From contig CM077667.1 of NCBI GenBank assembly GCA_039707655.1, forward strand, positions 416,187,409-416,251,408: DNA of 64,000 nucleotides. Reading direction: 5' to 3'. The position numbers were made by a program, and so were the translations under genes. This document shows positions 11,161 through 21,391 of the stretch, piece after piece (position 1 is the first letter of the stretch; the number at the start of each line of letters is the position of its first letter). The DNA is from Elymus sibiricus. Lineage: Eukaryota; Streptophyta; Magnoliopsida; Poales; Poaceae. Under the pieces are notes generated by a model, which did not search any database, had not been told where the DNA came from, and saw nothing but the letters and a program-made list of their open reading frames with translations.

Positions 11161-11685
11161 TCAAGTCTCCTTTGGTAGTGGTGATGAAGAAGGTGGTGGT
11201 GATGATGTGGTAGGCTTGTCCTCCAGCTTCCAGGGCAAGGGCTCCCCATCAAAAGTTAACGCAAGAGTCCCCCGAGTCCTGCAACTGGCAGCTAAACTCA
11301 TACCTTTAAATCTTGCTTCATATTCAAAAACTTGGTTTTGAAGATCATAAACTTGGCTTTGCAGAAAATTAATTTGCTCGTTGAGGGTGGAGATGATGTC
11401 CTTCACAGACCGACCATCCACCATCTGATCATGGGTGAACTCCGTGATCATGGAGTGATTGGCACTAAGTCCACGCTCCACCATCTTTTGGCATTTGAAG
11501 ATTTCTTGTTCTACCGCCTAGAGCCTAGCCTCCACGCTTCCGGTCCTCTTGGGTCCCCGAACATCGCGGATGTGGAGCACCCCCTCACGCATCTCAATGG
11601 CTTGAGGGTGTTTCATCACCTCCGGCAAGTATGGGTTGATGACCTTCTTGAAGAACTTGTCCTTGGAGGAGCTTGGTGGAGCCAT
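11161..11685 (-). pseudogene. E1 downstream ORF, coiled-coil protein of unknown function
   Basis: A frame of 175 codons starts at ATG 11683-11685 and ends at 11161, with one TAG at 11518-11520 (codon 56). It begins MAPPSSSKDKFFKKV. After the stop it has a predicted coiled coil (DIISTLNEQINFLQSQVYDL) and a Ser/Pro-rich tail (SSPPPSSSPLPKET). It lies about 340 bp downstream of integrase, behind its own TATA box (11768-11775) and the LTR-like GC-rich inverted repeat. I do not recognise a domain. In sister copy E2 the same promoter and flanks surround a different ORF. Confidence 0.55.
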
Positions 11686-11767
11686 GGAGATCTAGATCTG
11701 ACGAGAAAACGACGCGAAACAAGAACATATGATTTTTCTGCGATGCGGTTGTCAAAACAGTCGGGGG

Positions 11768-11889
11768 TATATATAGAGAATTTTTATTCTTGGAAAACAA
11801 GCATATGGAAGGAAAACGGAGCCGGGAAGGTGTCCGAGGTGGGCACAACCCACCAGGGTGCGCCCAGGGGGGCCTGGTGCGCCCTGGTG
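11768..11889 (-). promoter_or_regulatory. E1 internal LTR-like promoter
   Basis: On the minus strand a GC-rich inverted repeat (11851-11889, GGGCGCACC... arms around a C-run) is followed 76 bp later by CTATATATACCCC (TATA box 11768-11775) and, about 80 bp on, by the ORF start. The same order is found in the element's LTR (17268-17304, then TATATAA at 17219-17225). It probably drives the downstream ORF separately from gag-pol; this is inference. Confidence 0.55.
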
Positions 11890-12023
11890 TATCGTGCTCA
11901 CCTCGATCACCTTCCGGTTTATTTCTTAATTTCCAAAATTTTCTAATATTCCAAAACTGACAAAAATATTTTTGCGATTTTTTCGGAGTCCGTTTACTTA
12001 CCGTATCACGTATCTCCTATTTT

Positions 12024-13517
12024 TCAGAATCCTGGAGTGTTCCGGAAGGTTACTTTTATGTGTTCCTCCGGTGTCATGGTTTGGATAACATTGCTTTCAA
12101 CGTTAATAGGCGTACGTGAGATATAGTGCTTAATTCTTTGTCCATTGACCACCTTCGGGTTAGTACCTTCGGCATTATTAATCTTGATAGCTCCAGAACG
12201 ATAAACCTCTTCGATAATATATGGTCCTTCCCATTTGGAGAGAAGCTTACCTGCAAAAAATCTTAAACGAAAGTTGAAAAAAAGAACATAGTCTCCTATT
12301 TTGAATTCCCGCTTTTGGATTCTTTTATCATGCCATCTTTTTACTTTTTCTTTGAATAGTTTGGCATTTTCATAGGCTTGGGTTCTCCATTCATCTAGTG
12401 AGCTAATATCAAATAGCCTCTTCTCACCGGCAAGTTTGACATCATAGTTGAGTTCTTTAATTGCCCAAAATGCTTTATGTTCTAATTCTAGAGGCAAATG
12501 ACAAGCTTTTCCATATACCATTTTGTATGGAGACATACCCATAGGATTTTTATAAGTTGTTCTATAGGCCCAAAGTGCATCATCTAATTTCTTAGACCAA
12601 TTCTTTCGAGACCTATTGACAGTTTTTTGTAATATCAATTTTATTTCTCTATTGCTAAGTTCAAATTGACCACTAGATTGAGGATGATAGGGTGATGAAA
12701 TTCTATGGTTAACATCATATTTAGCTAGCATCTTACGGAAAGCACCATGAATAAAGTGTGAACCACCATCGGTCATTAAATATCAAGGGACTCCAAACCT
12801 CGGGAAGATAACCTCTTTAAGCATTTTAATGGAGGTGTGGTGATCAACACTACTAGTTGGAATAGCTTCTACCCACTTAGTGACATAATCAACAACAACC
12901 AAAATATGAGTGTACCCGTTAGAGGAAGGAAAATGCCCCATATAATCAAAACCCCAAACGTCAAAAGGTTCAACAACAAGTGAATAATTCAGAGGCATTT
13001 CCCGACGCTTACCGATATTACCAATTCTTTGACATTCATCACAAGACAAGACAAACTTACGGGCATCCTTGAAGAGAATAGGCCAATAAAAACCAGATTG
13101 CAATACCTTGTGAGCAGTTCTATCTCCCGCATGATGTCCTCCATAAGCTTCGGAATGACATTTCCGTAGGATTTGTTCCTGTTCATGCTCAGGTACACAA
13201 CGTCTAATAATACCATCTACGCCTTCTTTATAAAGATGTGGGTCATCCCAAAAGTAATGTCTTAAGTCATAGAAGAATTTTGTCTTTTGTTGGTATGTGA
13301 AGCTAGGTGGTATATATTTAGCGACAATGTAATTACCATAATCAGCATACCAAGGGGTGTTTTGAGAAACACTTATTGCGGCTAACTGTTCGTCAGGAAA
13401 ACTATCATCAATAGGTAGTGGGTCATCAAGAATATTTTCTAACCAAGACAAGTTATCAGCTATGGGGTTCTCAGCTCCCTTCCTATCAACGATATGTAAG
13501 TCAAATTCTTGAAGCAA
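12024..13517 (-). pseudogene. E1 integrase
   Basis: Integrase inserts the cDNA into host DNA. The zinc-binding HHCC region ([20 protein letters not shown], then CDECQR) and the catalytic core (WGFDYMGHF, then MTDGGSHF, then SGQFELSNRE) are visible, so the DDE triad is preserved. The C-terminal part ([27 protein letters not shown]) extends to the stop at 12024. A TGA at about 12780 replaces an Arg codon between 'FGVP' and 'YLMTDGG'. Upstream, a one-base loss near 13556 separates RNase H from this frame. No chromodomain is present, as expected for Athila. Confidence 0.85.
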
Positions 13518-14724
13518 GAGAACCCACCTAATGAGTCTAGGTTTAGCATCTTTCTTTCCATAAGATATTTTATAGCAGCATGATCGGTGTGAACAATAAC
13601 TTTGGAGTCAACAATATAGGATCTAAATTTATCACAGGCAAAAACAACTACTAAAAATTCTTTTTCAGTAGTAGCATAATTTCGTTGGGCACTGTCTAGA
13701 GTTTTACTAGCATAATGGATAACATTCGATTTCTTATCAACTCTTTGTCCTAGAACAGCACCAACAACGTAATCACTAGCGTCACACATAATTTCAAAAG
13801 GCAAGTTCCAATCAGGTGGTTGAACGATAGGTGCAGAGGTTAAGGCTGTCTTGAGTGTTTCAAAGGCTTCCACACTATCATCATCAAAAACAAAAGGGAT
13901 ATCATTTTGCAAAATATTAGTAAGAGGCCTAGAAATTTTAGAGAAGTCTTTAATGAACCTCCTATAGAAACCAGCATGACCAAGGAAACTTCGAATACCT
14001 TTAATATCTTTAGGACATGGCATTTTCTCAATTGCATCAACTTTAGCTTTATCCACCTCAATACCTCGTTCGGATATTTTATGCCCCAAGACAATGCCCT
14101 CATTAACCATAAAGTGGCACTTCTCCCAATTCAAGATGAGATTAGTTTGTTCACATCTCTGCAAAACTCGATCAAGGTTGCTTAAGCAATCGTCAAAAGA
14201 AGTCCCGTAAATGGAAAAATCATCCATGAAAACCTCCACAATCTTTTCACAAAAATCATAGAATATAGCAGTCATACATCTTTGAAATGTAGCAGGTGCA
14301 TTGCATGAACCAAAAGCCATACGTCTATAAGCATAGGTTCCAAAGGGCAAGTAAAGGTGGTTGTCTCTTGATCGGATTGTGACACAGGTATTTGAGAGAA
14401 ACCAGAATATCCATCCAGAAAACAAAAGTGTGTGTGCTTAGATAATCTTTCTAGCATTTGATCAATGAAAGGGAGAGGGTAATGATATTTTCTAGTAGCT
14501 TTATTTAACTTTATAAAGTCAATTACCATTCTATAGCCAGTGACAATTCTTTGTGGAATGAGTTCATTTTTATCATTAGGAAAAACGGTAATACCTCCTT
14601 TCTTAGGGACACAATGAACAAGACTTACCCATCTACTATAAGCTATGGGATAGATTATACCAGCTTCCAGAAGCTTTAATATTTCAGTTCTTACCACTTC
14701 TTTCATCTTAGGTTTAATCGCCAT
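13460..14724 (-). pseudogene. E1 reverse transcriptase and RNase H, frameshifted
   Basis: RT copies the element RNA and RNase H degrades the template. The N-terminal fingers lie in frame 14272-14724 (IIYPIAYSRW, YHYPLPFIDQMLERL). A one-base loss in CCCTTTGG near 14345 shifts to frame 13460-14425, which carries [12 protein letters not shown], the catalytic FMDD at 14219-14230 and RNase H ([48 protein letters not shown]). A second one-base loss near 13556 ends the frame early. E2 shares the first frameshift but not the second, and E2 lacks the FMDD block altogether. Confidence 0.85.
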
Positions 14725-14906
14725 TGATGATCAACAACGGGTTTAGCATCAGGTTCCATATTAATCTTGTACTGACATAGAGTGGGACTAATGCCCTTAA
14801 GATCATCAAGAGTATATCCAATAGCAGCCCGGTGCTTCCTTAGAACTTTTAATAATCTTTCTTCTTCATGTTCTGAAAGGTTAGCACTAATAATAACAGG
14901 ATATAT
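14725..14906 (-). pseudogene. E1 protease-RT linker
   Basis: This segment corresponds to the E2 linker that ends RHRAAIGYTLDDLKG. In E1 it is separated from protease by a stop at 14907-14909 (a Lys codon in E2) and from RT by a one-base loss near 14715. It carries no domain of its own. Confidence 0.6.
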
Positions 14907-15704
14907 CTATTTCTCATCAAGATAAGCATACTTCAAAGTGTCAGGCAATTGCTTTAATTCAAACACAGGATCGACTTTAGGTGGAGGAGGGCCTCCAAGA
15001 GTTTTAATAGGCAAATTGTGTTTCAGGAGAGGTTGTTGTTCAAAGAAAATTTGATCTATTTCATTTCTTTCACGCAAGTGTATATCATTTTCATGGTCAA
15101 GCAAATATTGTTCTAAGGGGTCGGTAGGAGGCACGGCAATAGAAGCAAGACCAATTATTTCATCTTTACTAGATACTGCTCTATCACGAGGTTGTCTACT
15201 AAACTTGGAAAAATTAAACTCATGAGACACACCACCAAAACTGACACCGACAGTTTGTTTTTCACAGTCTATTTTAGTGTTGACGGTGCTCAAGAAAGGT
15301 CTACCAAAGATAATGGGACAAAAGTCATCTTGTGGGGAACCAAGAACTAGAAAATCAGTAGGATATTTTACTTTCCCACACAAGACTTCAACATCTCTAA
15401 CAATCCCAAGTGGTGTGATGGTGTCTCTATTAGCATGTTTAATAGTAACATCAATGTCTTCTATTTCAGCAGGTGCTATTTCATCCATAATTTCTTGGTA
15501 TAAGGTAAAAGGGATAGCACTCACACTAGCACCCAAATCACATAAACCATGATAGCAATGATCTCCTATTTTAACTGAGACAACAGGCATGCCTTCTATG
15601 GGTCTATGTTTATCTTTTTCATCGGGTTTATCAATTCTAGCAGCTACATCACAGAAGTAGATAACATGCCCATCAATATTTTCTACCAAGAGATCTTTAA
15701 CCAT
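14907..15704 (-). pseudogene. E1 aspartic protease
   Basis: A 265-residue open frame. The retropepsin active site CDLGASVSAIPF is intact (Asp codon at 15537-15539), with ILGRP-type flap-distal motif IIFGRPFL. The C-terminal part is the linker toward RT (PLEQYLLDHENDIHLRERNE). It would process the polyprotein. The frame begins at an internal Met because the upstream gag is deleted, so it is a fragment of the polyprotein rather than a separate gene. Confidence 0.8.
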
Positions 15705-15972
15705 AGCAACACTAGGTTCTACTTTAATTTGTTCAGAAGTAGATAACCTGCAAGCTTGAATAATACAAAAATTTCGTTCACATATAAAAGGTGCATATCA
15801 GGATGTTCAGTTCCATCTCCTGCATAAGGTTTAGCAAGCAGTTGTTCTACCATACCCGAAGGAATTTCATAACTAATATTTCAGTAGGTGCAGTAGGTTG
15901 AGGGGCAACTAATGGTGGTTCCGGTCGAGGTGAAGATACCCCGAACAAACCCCTCAAAGGATTGTTTTCCAT
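15705..15972 (-). pseudogene. E1 gag start, core deleted
   Basis: The frame starts at ATG 15970-15972 with MENNPLRGLFGVSSPRP, as in E2. A missing T near 15883 shifts the frame. Similarity to E2 continues to KLAG and then stops near 15746. It resumes only at KVEPSVAMVKDLL near the protease. Compared with E2, about 790 bp (E2 22354-23140) are missing, joined with about 11 bp of filler. The deletion removes the whole gag core. Confidence 0.75.
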
Positions 15973-16049
15973 AGTAGAAGGTAACAATAAATTTCAGCAC
16001 GTAGTATAAGTTTTTCCTTACCGATTTCCACTTACCAAGAGCGCTTCAC

Positions 16050-16067
16050 TTCCCGGCAACGGTGCCA
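16050..16067 (-). other. E1 primer-binding site
   Basis: The minus strand reads TGGCACCGTTGCCGGGAA, the tRNA-Asp-type site with two changes relative to the E0 copy (TGGCGCC to TGGCACC, and GGGGA to GGGAA). Confidence 0.8.
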
Positions 16068-16078
16068 GAAAAGAGTCT

Positions 16079-17571
16079 TGATGACCCACAAGTATAGAGG
16101 ATCAATCGTAGTCCATTCGATAAGTAAGAGTGTCGAACCCAACGAGGAGCAGAAGGAAATGATAAGCGGTTTTCAGCAAGGTAATTTCTGCAAGCACTGA
16201 AATTGTAGGTAACAGATAGTTTGATAGCAAGGTAATTGGTAACGAGCAAGTAACAGTAACGGTAACTAAGGTGCATAAAGGTAGCCCAATCCTTTTGTGG
16301 CAAATGACAGGCCAGAACAATCTCTACTAATAGGCAAAGTGTTCTTGAGGGTACACGGGAATTTCATCTAGTCACTTTTATCATGTTGGTTTGATTCGTG
16401 TTCGCTACTTTGGTAATTTGATATGTGGGTGGACCGGTGCTTGGGTGCTATTCTTACTTGAACAACCTCCCACTTATGATTAACCCCCTCGCAAGCATCC
16501 GCAACTACGAGAAAAGTATTAAGATAAAATCTAACCATAGAATTAAACGTTTGGATCCAAATCAGCCCCTTACGAAGTAGCGCATAAACTAGGGTTTAAG
16601 CTTCTGTCACTCTAGCAACCCATCATCTAATAACTACTCCACAATGCATTCCCTTAGGCCCATGAATGGTGAAGTGTCATGTAGTCGACGTTCACATGAC
16701 ACCACTAAGGGAATCACAACATACATATCATCAAAATATCGAACACATATCAAATTCACATCATTACTTGCAACATGACTTCTCCCGTGACCTCAAGAAC
16801 AAAGGTAACTACTCACAAATAATAATCATGATCAAGATCATAGGGGTATTGAATAGCATAATGGATCTGAACATATAATCTTCCACCCAATAAACCATAT
16901 AGTAATCAACTACGCAAGGTAATCAACACTACTAGTCACCCACAGGTACCAATCTGAGGTTCCGGTATAAAGATTGAACACAAGAGATGAACTAGGGTTT
17001 GAGAGGAGATGGTGTTGTTGAAGATGTTGATGTTGGCCTCCCAAAGATGAGAGGGGTGTTGGTGATGACGATGGCTTCGATTTCCCCCTCCGGGAGGGAA
17101 GTTCCCCCGGCGGAATCGCTCCGCCGGAGGGCAAAAGCGCTCCTGCCCAAGTTCCGCCTCGAGACGGCGGCACTCCGTCCCGAAAGTCCTCACCTTAATT
17201 TTTATAGGTAAAAAGTGATTATATACCAGAAGATGGGCACCGGAGGTGGGCCGAGGAGGGCACAACCCACCAGGGCGCGCCTAGGGGGGCCTGGCACGCC
17301 CTAGTATGCTCCGGTAGTTCTTTGCTCCAGTATTTTTTATTAATTCCAAAAATAATCTCTGTAAAGTTTCAGCTCCATTGGAGATGTGCAGAATAGGTAT
17401 CTCTAATGTGCTTTTTTCAGGTCCAGAATTCCAGCTGCCTGTATTCTCCCTCTTTGTGTAAACCATGCATATTATGAGAGAAAAGGCATTAGAATCACTC
17501 CCTAAAGCATTATTATTTAACAAAACATAATAAATAACAGTAGTAAATCAAGATGCAAAATGGACGTATCA
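16079..17571 (-). repeat. E1 5' LTR
   Basis: The 1493-bp LTR starts (minus) TGATACGTCCATTTTGC at 17571 and ends GGGTCATCA at 16079. It carries the GC-rich inverted repeat (17268-17304), TATATAA (17219-17225) and CCTATAAAAATTAAG (17201-17206 core). It is closely similar to the E2 LTR. No gene is present; the short ORFs inside it are incidental. Confidence 0.88.
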
Positions 17572-18232
17572 GTGCGGAATTTTTGGCTAGCAAAGATATT
17601 GAGCAAGCACCACATGTTAAACATCTATGACAATATAACTTCTATGTGGATATGAACAAACATAAATCATTACGTTGTCTTCCTTGTCCAACATCAAGCA
17701 TTTTGACATATAATATTTAATGGGGGATCACAATCATAAAAGATGTCCAAGATAGTGTATTTGCATGTGGATCTTCTCTTCCCTTATTAATTATTTCATT
17801 AATTGCATCATTGACCAATGCTATGTTTGTCAATCTCCAATAAATTTTACTACTTATACTTTTCCTTATGTGATGTCATTACTCACCATAAGATTAGCAC
17901 ATGATTCTTTTCATTTATTTCTCTTTCCTTTTATTTTGATTGCAACAAGAAAGTAGAGATGCAAAAACTCAAACTAAACTTTATTATATAACTCTCACTC
18001 GATTACATAGATAGATAGGCCACGAAACTAACACACGAAAATAGATCATGCTAAACTTTTATTCAACTAAATCAAAGGAAAACTAAAGATTGAACTAAAA
18101 TAGGTAAATGTGAATAAAAGTGATGGTGATACGATATCGGGGCACCTCCCCCAAGCTTGGCTCAAGCCAAGGGGAGTGCCCATACCCGTGTGCTCAAGTC
18201 TCCTTTGGTGGTGGTGATGAAAAAGGTGGTGG
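17572..18232 (-). other. E2 3' non-coding region, truncated by E1
   Basis: It is closely similar to E1 10536-11100. It contains CCAAGCTTGGGGGAGG (minus) near 18147-18162 next to a short hairpin-forming word. No ORF is supported. Confidence 0.6.
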
Positions 18233-18592
18233 TTATGATGTGTCACACTTTAGACTCAATAAGTACTCCAATTTGCGGATGACTCTCCAAAGGGTATTGA
18301 TGTGCTCCTCTAGCAAAATATTTTCACGAATGAGAAATTTATTCTGAACACGGACCGCTTCGAAAGCCCTAAAAGCTTCGATTTCAATAGGGGTGAGAAG
18401 ACTGTAATAAGGTTGAAGGATATCTTCTTCTCCCTCCTTTGTCGGCATGGATTGCCCTCCTTCCGGGGGTTGATCCTCCATAGCCTCCTTGCCCTTGTCC
18501 TCCTTGTTAGCTTCTTTTGGCTCGTCCCTCTTCAGCTCCATCTTCATTAGCCAAGCATCTTCTTCCATGTTATTAGAAGAAGGAGAAAACAT
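18233..18592 (-). CDS. E2 downstream ORF, acidic helical protein
   Basis: An intact 119-codon frame starts at ATG 18590-18592. The N-terminus is Met/Glu/Lys-rich (MEEDAWLMKMELKRDEPKEA) with an acidic Gly/Pro segment; the C-terminal half is helical (LTPIEIEAFRAFEAVRVQNK, LLEEHINTLWRVIRKLEYLL) and could form a coiled coil. I do not recognise a family. The 5' leader and promoter and the 3' flank match E1, but the coding part is unrelated to the E1 ORF. Expression would come from the TATA box at 18681-18688. Confidence 0.5.
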   Translation of the reverse strand: MFSPSSNNMEEDAWLMKMELKRDEPKEANKEDKGKEAMEDQPPEGGQSMPTKEGEEDILQPYYSLLTPIEIEAFRAFEAVRVQNKFLIRENILLEEHINTLWRVIRKLEYLLSLKCDTS

Positions 18593-18680
18593 GGTGCCTG
18601 GCTTGACCGATCTGATAGGAAAACAACACGAAACAAGAACAGAGGATTTTTCTGCGATGCGGTCGTCAAAACAGTTGGGT

Positions 18681-18800
18681 TATATATAGAGAATTTTATT
18701 CTTGGGAAACAAGCATATGGAAGGAAAACGGAGTCGGGAAGGTGTCCGAGGTGGGCACAACCCACCAGGGCGCGCCCAGGGGGGCTGGCACGCCCTGGTG
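18681..18800 (-). promoter_or_regulatory. E2 internal LTR-like promoter
   Basis: The GC-rich inverted repeat (18762-18800) is followed on the minus strand by CTATATATAACCC (TATA box 18681-18688), about 74 bp away, and by the ORF start about 90 bp further. The order and spacing match E1 11768-11889. Confidence 0.55.
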
Positions 18801-18941
18801 TATCGTGCTCACCTCGATCACCTTCCGGTTTATTTCTTAGTTTCCAAAATTTTCTAATATTCCAAAACTAACAAAAAATATTTTAGGGGATTTTTCAGAG
18901 TCCGTTTACTTACCGTTTCATGTACCTCCTATTTTTCAGAA

Positions 18942-21044
18942 TTATGGAGTGTTCTGGAAGGTTTCTTTTATGCGTTCCTCTGGTGTCATGGTTTGGATAA
19001 CATTGCTTTCAACATTAATAGGCGTACCTGAGATATAGTGCTTAATTATTTGTCCATTGACCACCTTCAGGTTAGTACCTTAGGCATTATTAATCTTTAT
19101 AGCTCCAGAACGATAATCCTCTTCAATAATATATGGTCCTTCCCATTTGGAGAGAAGCTTACCTGCAAAAAATCTTAAACGAGAGTTGAACAAAAGAACA
19201 TAGTCTCCTATTTTAAATTCCCGCTTTTGGATTCTTTTGGCATGCCATCTTTTTACTTTTTCTTTGAATAGTTTGGCATTTTCATAGGCTTGGGTTCTCC
19301 ATTCATCTAGTGAGCTAATATCAAATAGCCTCTTCTCACCGGCAAGTTTGAAATCATAATTGAGTTCTTTAATTGCCCAAAATGCTTTATGTTCTAATTC
19401 TAGAGGCAAATGACAAGCTTTTCCATATACCATTTTGTATGGAGACATACCCATAGGATTTTTATAAGCTGTTCTATAGGCCCAAAGTGCATCATCTAGT
19501 TTCTTAGACCAATTCTTTCGAGACCTATTGACAGTTTTTTGTAATATCAATTTTATTTATCTATTGCTAAGTTCAACTTGACCACTAGATTGAGGATGAT
19601 AGGGTGATGCAATTCTATGGTTAACATCATATTTAGCAAGCATCTTACGGAAAGCACCATGAATAAAGTGTGAACCACCATCAGTCATTAAATATCTAGG
19701 GACGCCAAACCTCAGAAAGATAACTTCTTTAAGCATTTTAATGGAGGTGTGGTGATCAGCACTACTGGTTGGAATAGCTTCTACCCACTTAGTGACATAA
19801 TCAACAGCGACCAAAATATGAGTGTACCCGTTAGAGGAAGGAAAAGGTCCCATATAATCAAAACCCCAAACATCAAATGGTTCGACGACAAGTGAATAAT
19901 TCATAGGCATTTCCTGACGCTTACCGATATTAGCAATTCTTTGACATTCATCACAAGACAAGACAAACTTACGGGCATCCTTGAAGAGAGTAGGCCAGTA
20001 AAAACTAGATTGCAATACCTTGTGAGCAGTTCTATCTCCCGCATGATGTCCTCCATAAGCTTCGGAATGACATTTCCATAGGATTTCTTCCTGTTCATGC
20101 TCAGGTACACAACGTCTAATAATACCATCTACTCCTTCTTTATAAAGATGTGGGTCATCCCAAAAGTAATGTCTTAAATCATAGAAGAATATTTTCTTTT
20201 GTTGGTATGTGAAGCTAGGTGGTATATATTTAGCAACAATGTAGTTAGCATAATCAGCATACCAAGGGGTGTTTTGAGAAACACTTATTGCGGCTAACAG
20301 TTCGTATAGAAAACTATCATCAATAGGTAGTGGGTCATCAAGAATATTTTCTAACCTAGACAAGTTATCAGCTACGGGGTTCTCAGCTCCCTTCCTATCA
20401 ACGATATGTAAGTCAGATTCTTGAAGCAAGAGAACCCACCTAATGAGTCTAGGTTTAGCATCTTTCTTTTCCATGAGATATTTTATATCAGCATGATCAG
20501 TGTGAACAATAACTTTGGAGTCAACAATATAGGATCTAAATTTATCACAGGAAAACACAACTGCTAAAAATTCCTTTTCAGTAGTAGCATAATTTCGTTG
20601 AGCACCGTCAATAGTTTTACTAGCATAATGGATAACATTCAATTTCTTATCAACTCTTTGTCCTAGAACAACACCAACAGCATAATCACTAGCATCACAC
20701 ATAATTTTAAATGGCAAGTTCCAATCAGGTGGTTGAACGATAGGTGCAGAGGTTAAGGCTCTCTTGAGTGTTTCAAAGGCTTCCACACAATCATCATCAA
20801 AAACAAAAGGAATATCCTTTTGCAAAAGATTAGTAAGAGGCCTAGAAATTACCTCCACAATCTTTTCAAAAAAATCAGAGAATATAGCAGTCATACATCT
20901 TTGAAATGTAGCAGGTGCATTGCATGAACCAAAAGCCATACGTCTATAAGCATAGGTTCCAAAGGGCAAGTAAAGGTGGTTGTCTCTTGATCGGATTGTG
21001 ACACAGGTATTTGAGAGAAACCAGAATATCCATCCAGAAAACAA
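18942..21044 (-). pseudogene. E2 RT (catalytic block deleted), RNase H and integrase
   Basis: The main frame 19557-21044 starts in RT ([20 protein letters not shown]) and joins directly to [12 protein letters not shown] at 20850/20851. Compared with E1 it has lost 294 bp (98 codons, in frame; E1 13938-14231), which includes the FMDD motif. RNase H ([27 protein letters not shown]) and integrase ([41 protein letters not shown]) follow. A TAA at about 19554 (a Glu codon in E1) separates the integrase C-terminal part 19080-19550, and another stop at 19080-19082 precedes its last codons to 18942. Confidence 0.85.
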
Positions 21045-21379
21045 AAGTGTGTGTGCTTAGATAATCTTTCTAGCATTTGATCAATGAAAGGGAGAGGGTA
21101 ATGATATTTTCTAGTAGCTTTATTTAACTTTATAAAGTCAATTACCATTCTATAGCCACTAACAATTCTTTGTGGAATGAGCTCATTTCTATCATTAGGA
21201 ACAACGGTAATTCTTACTTTCTTAGGGGCACAATGAACGGGACCTACCCATCTACTATCAGCAATGGGATAGATTATACCTGCTTCCAGAAGCTTTAATA
21301 TTTCAGTTCTTACCACTTCCTTCATCTTAGGATTTAATCGTCGTTGATGATCAACAACGGGTTTAGCATCAGGTTCCAT
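20891..21379 (-). pseudogene. E2 RT N-terminal part
   Basis: The frame covers the RT fingers ([47 protein letters not shown]). It leaves the main frame at the same one-base loss as in E1 (CCCTTTGG near 20963). Upstream it is separated from the protease linker by a TAG near 21392, which is a Gln codon (CAG) in E1. Confidence 0.8.
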
Positions 21380-21391
21380 ATTAATCTTGTG

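Larger units (their letters stand above)
9713..17571 (-). mobile_element. E1: Athila-like Gypsy element, degenerate
   Basis: The minus strand shows 5' LTR (16079-17571), PBS, gag start, a large gag deletion, protease, RT-RNase H, integrase, an internal promoter and a downstream ORF, then 3' non-coding sequence that runs into the Tat-like LTR at 9712. The polypurine tract and 3' LTR are not in the window. The coding part is broken by several stops and frameshifts but all pol domains are recognisable. Its right end meets E2 3' sequence exactly at the LTR start, which suggests insertion into E2 (predicted duplication GTGCG, 17572-17576). Confidence 0.8.
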
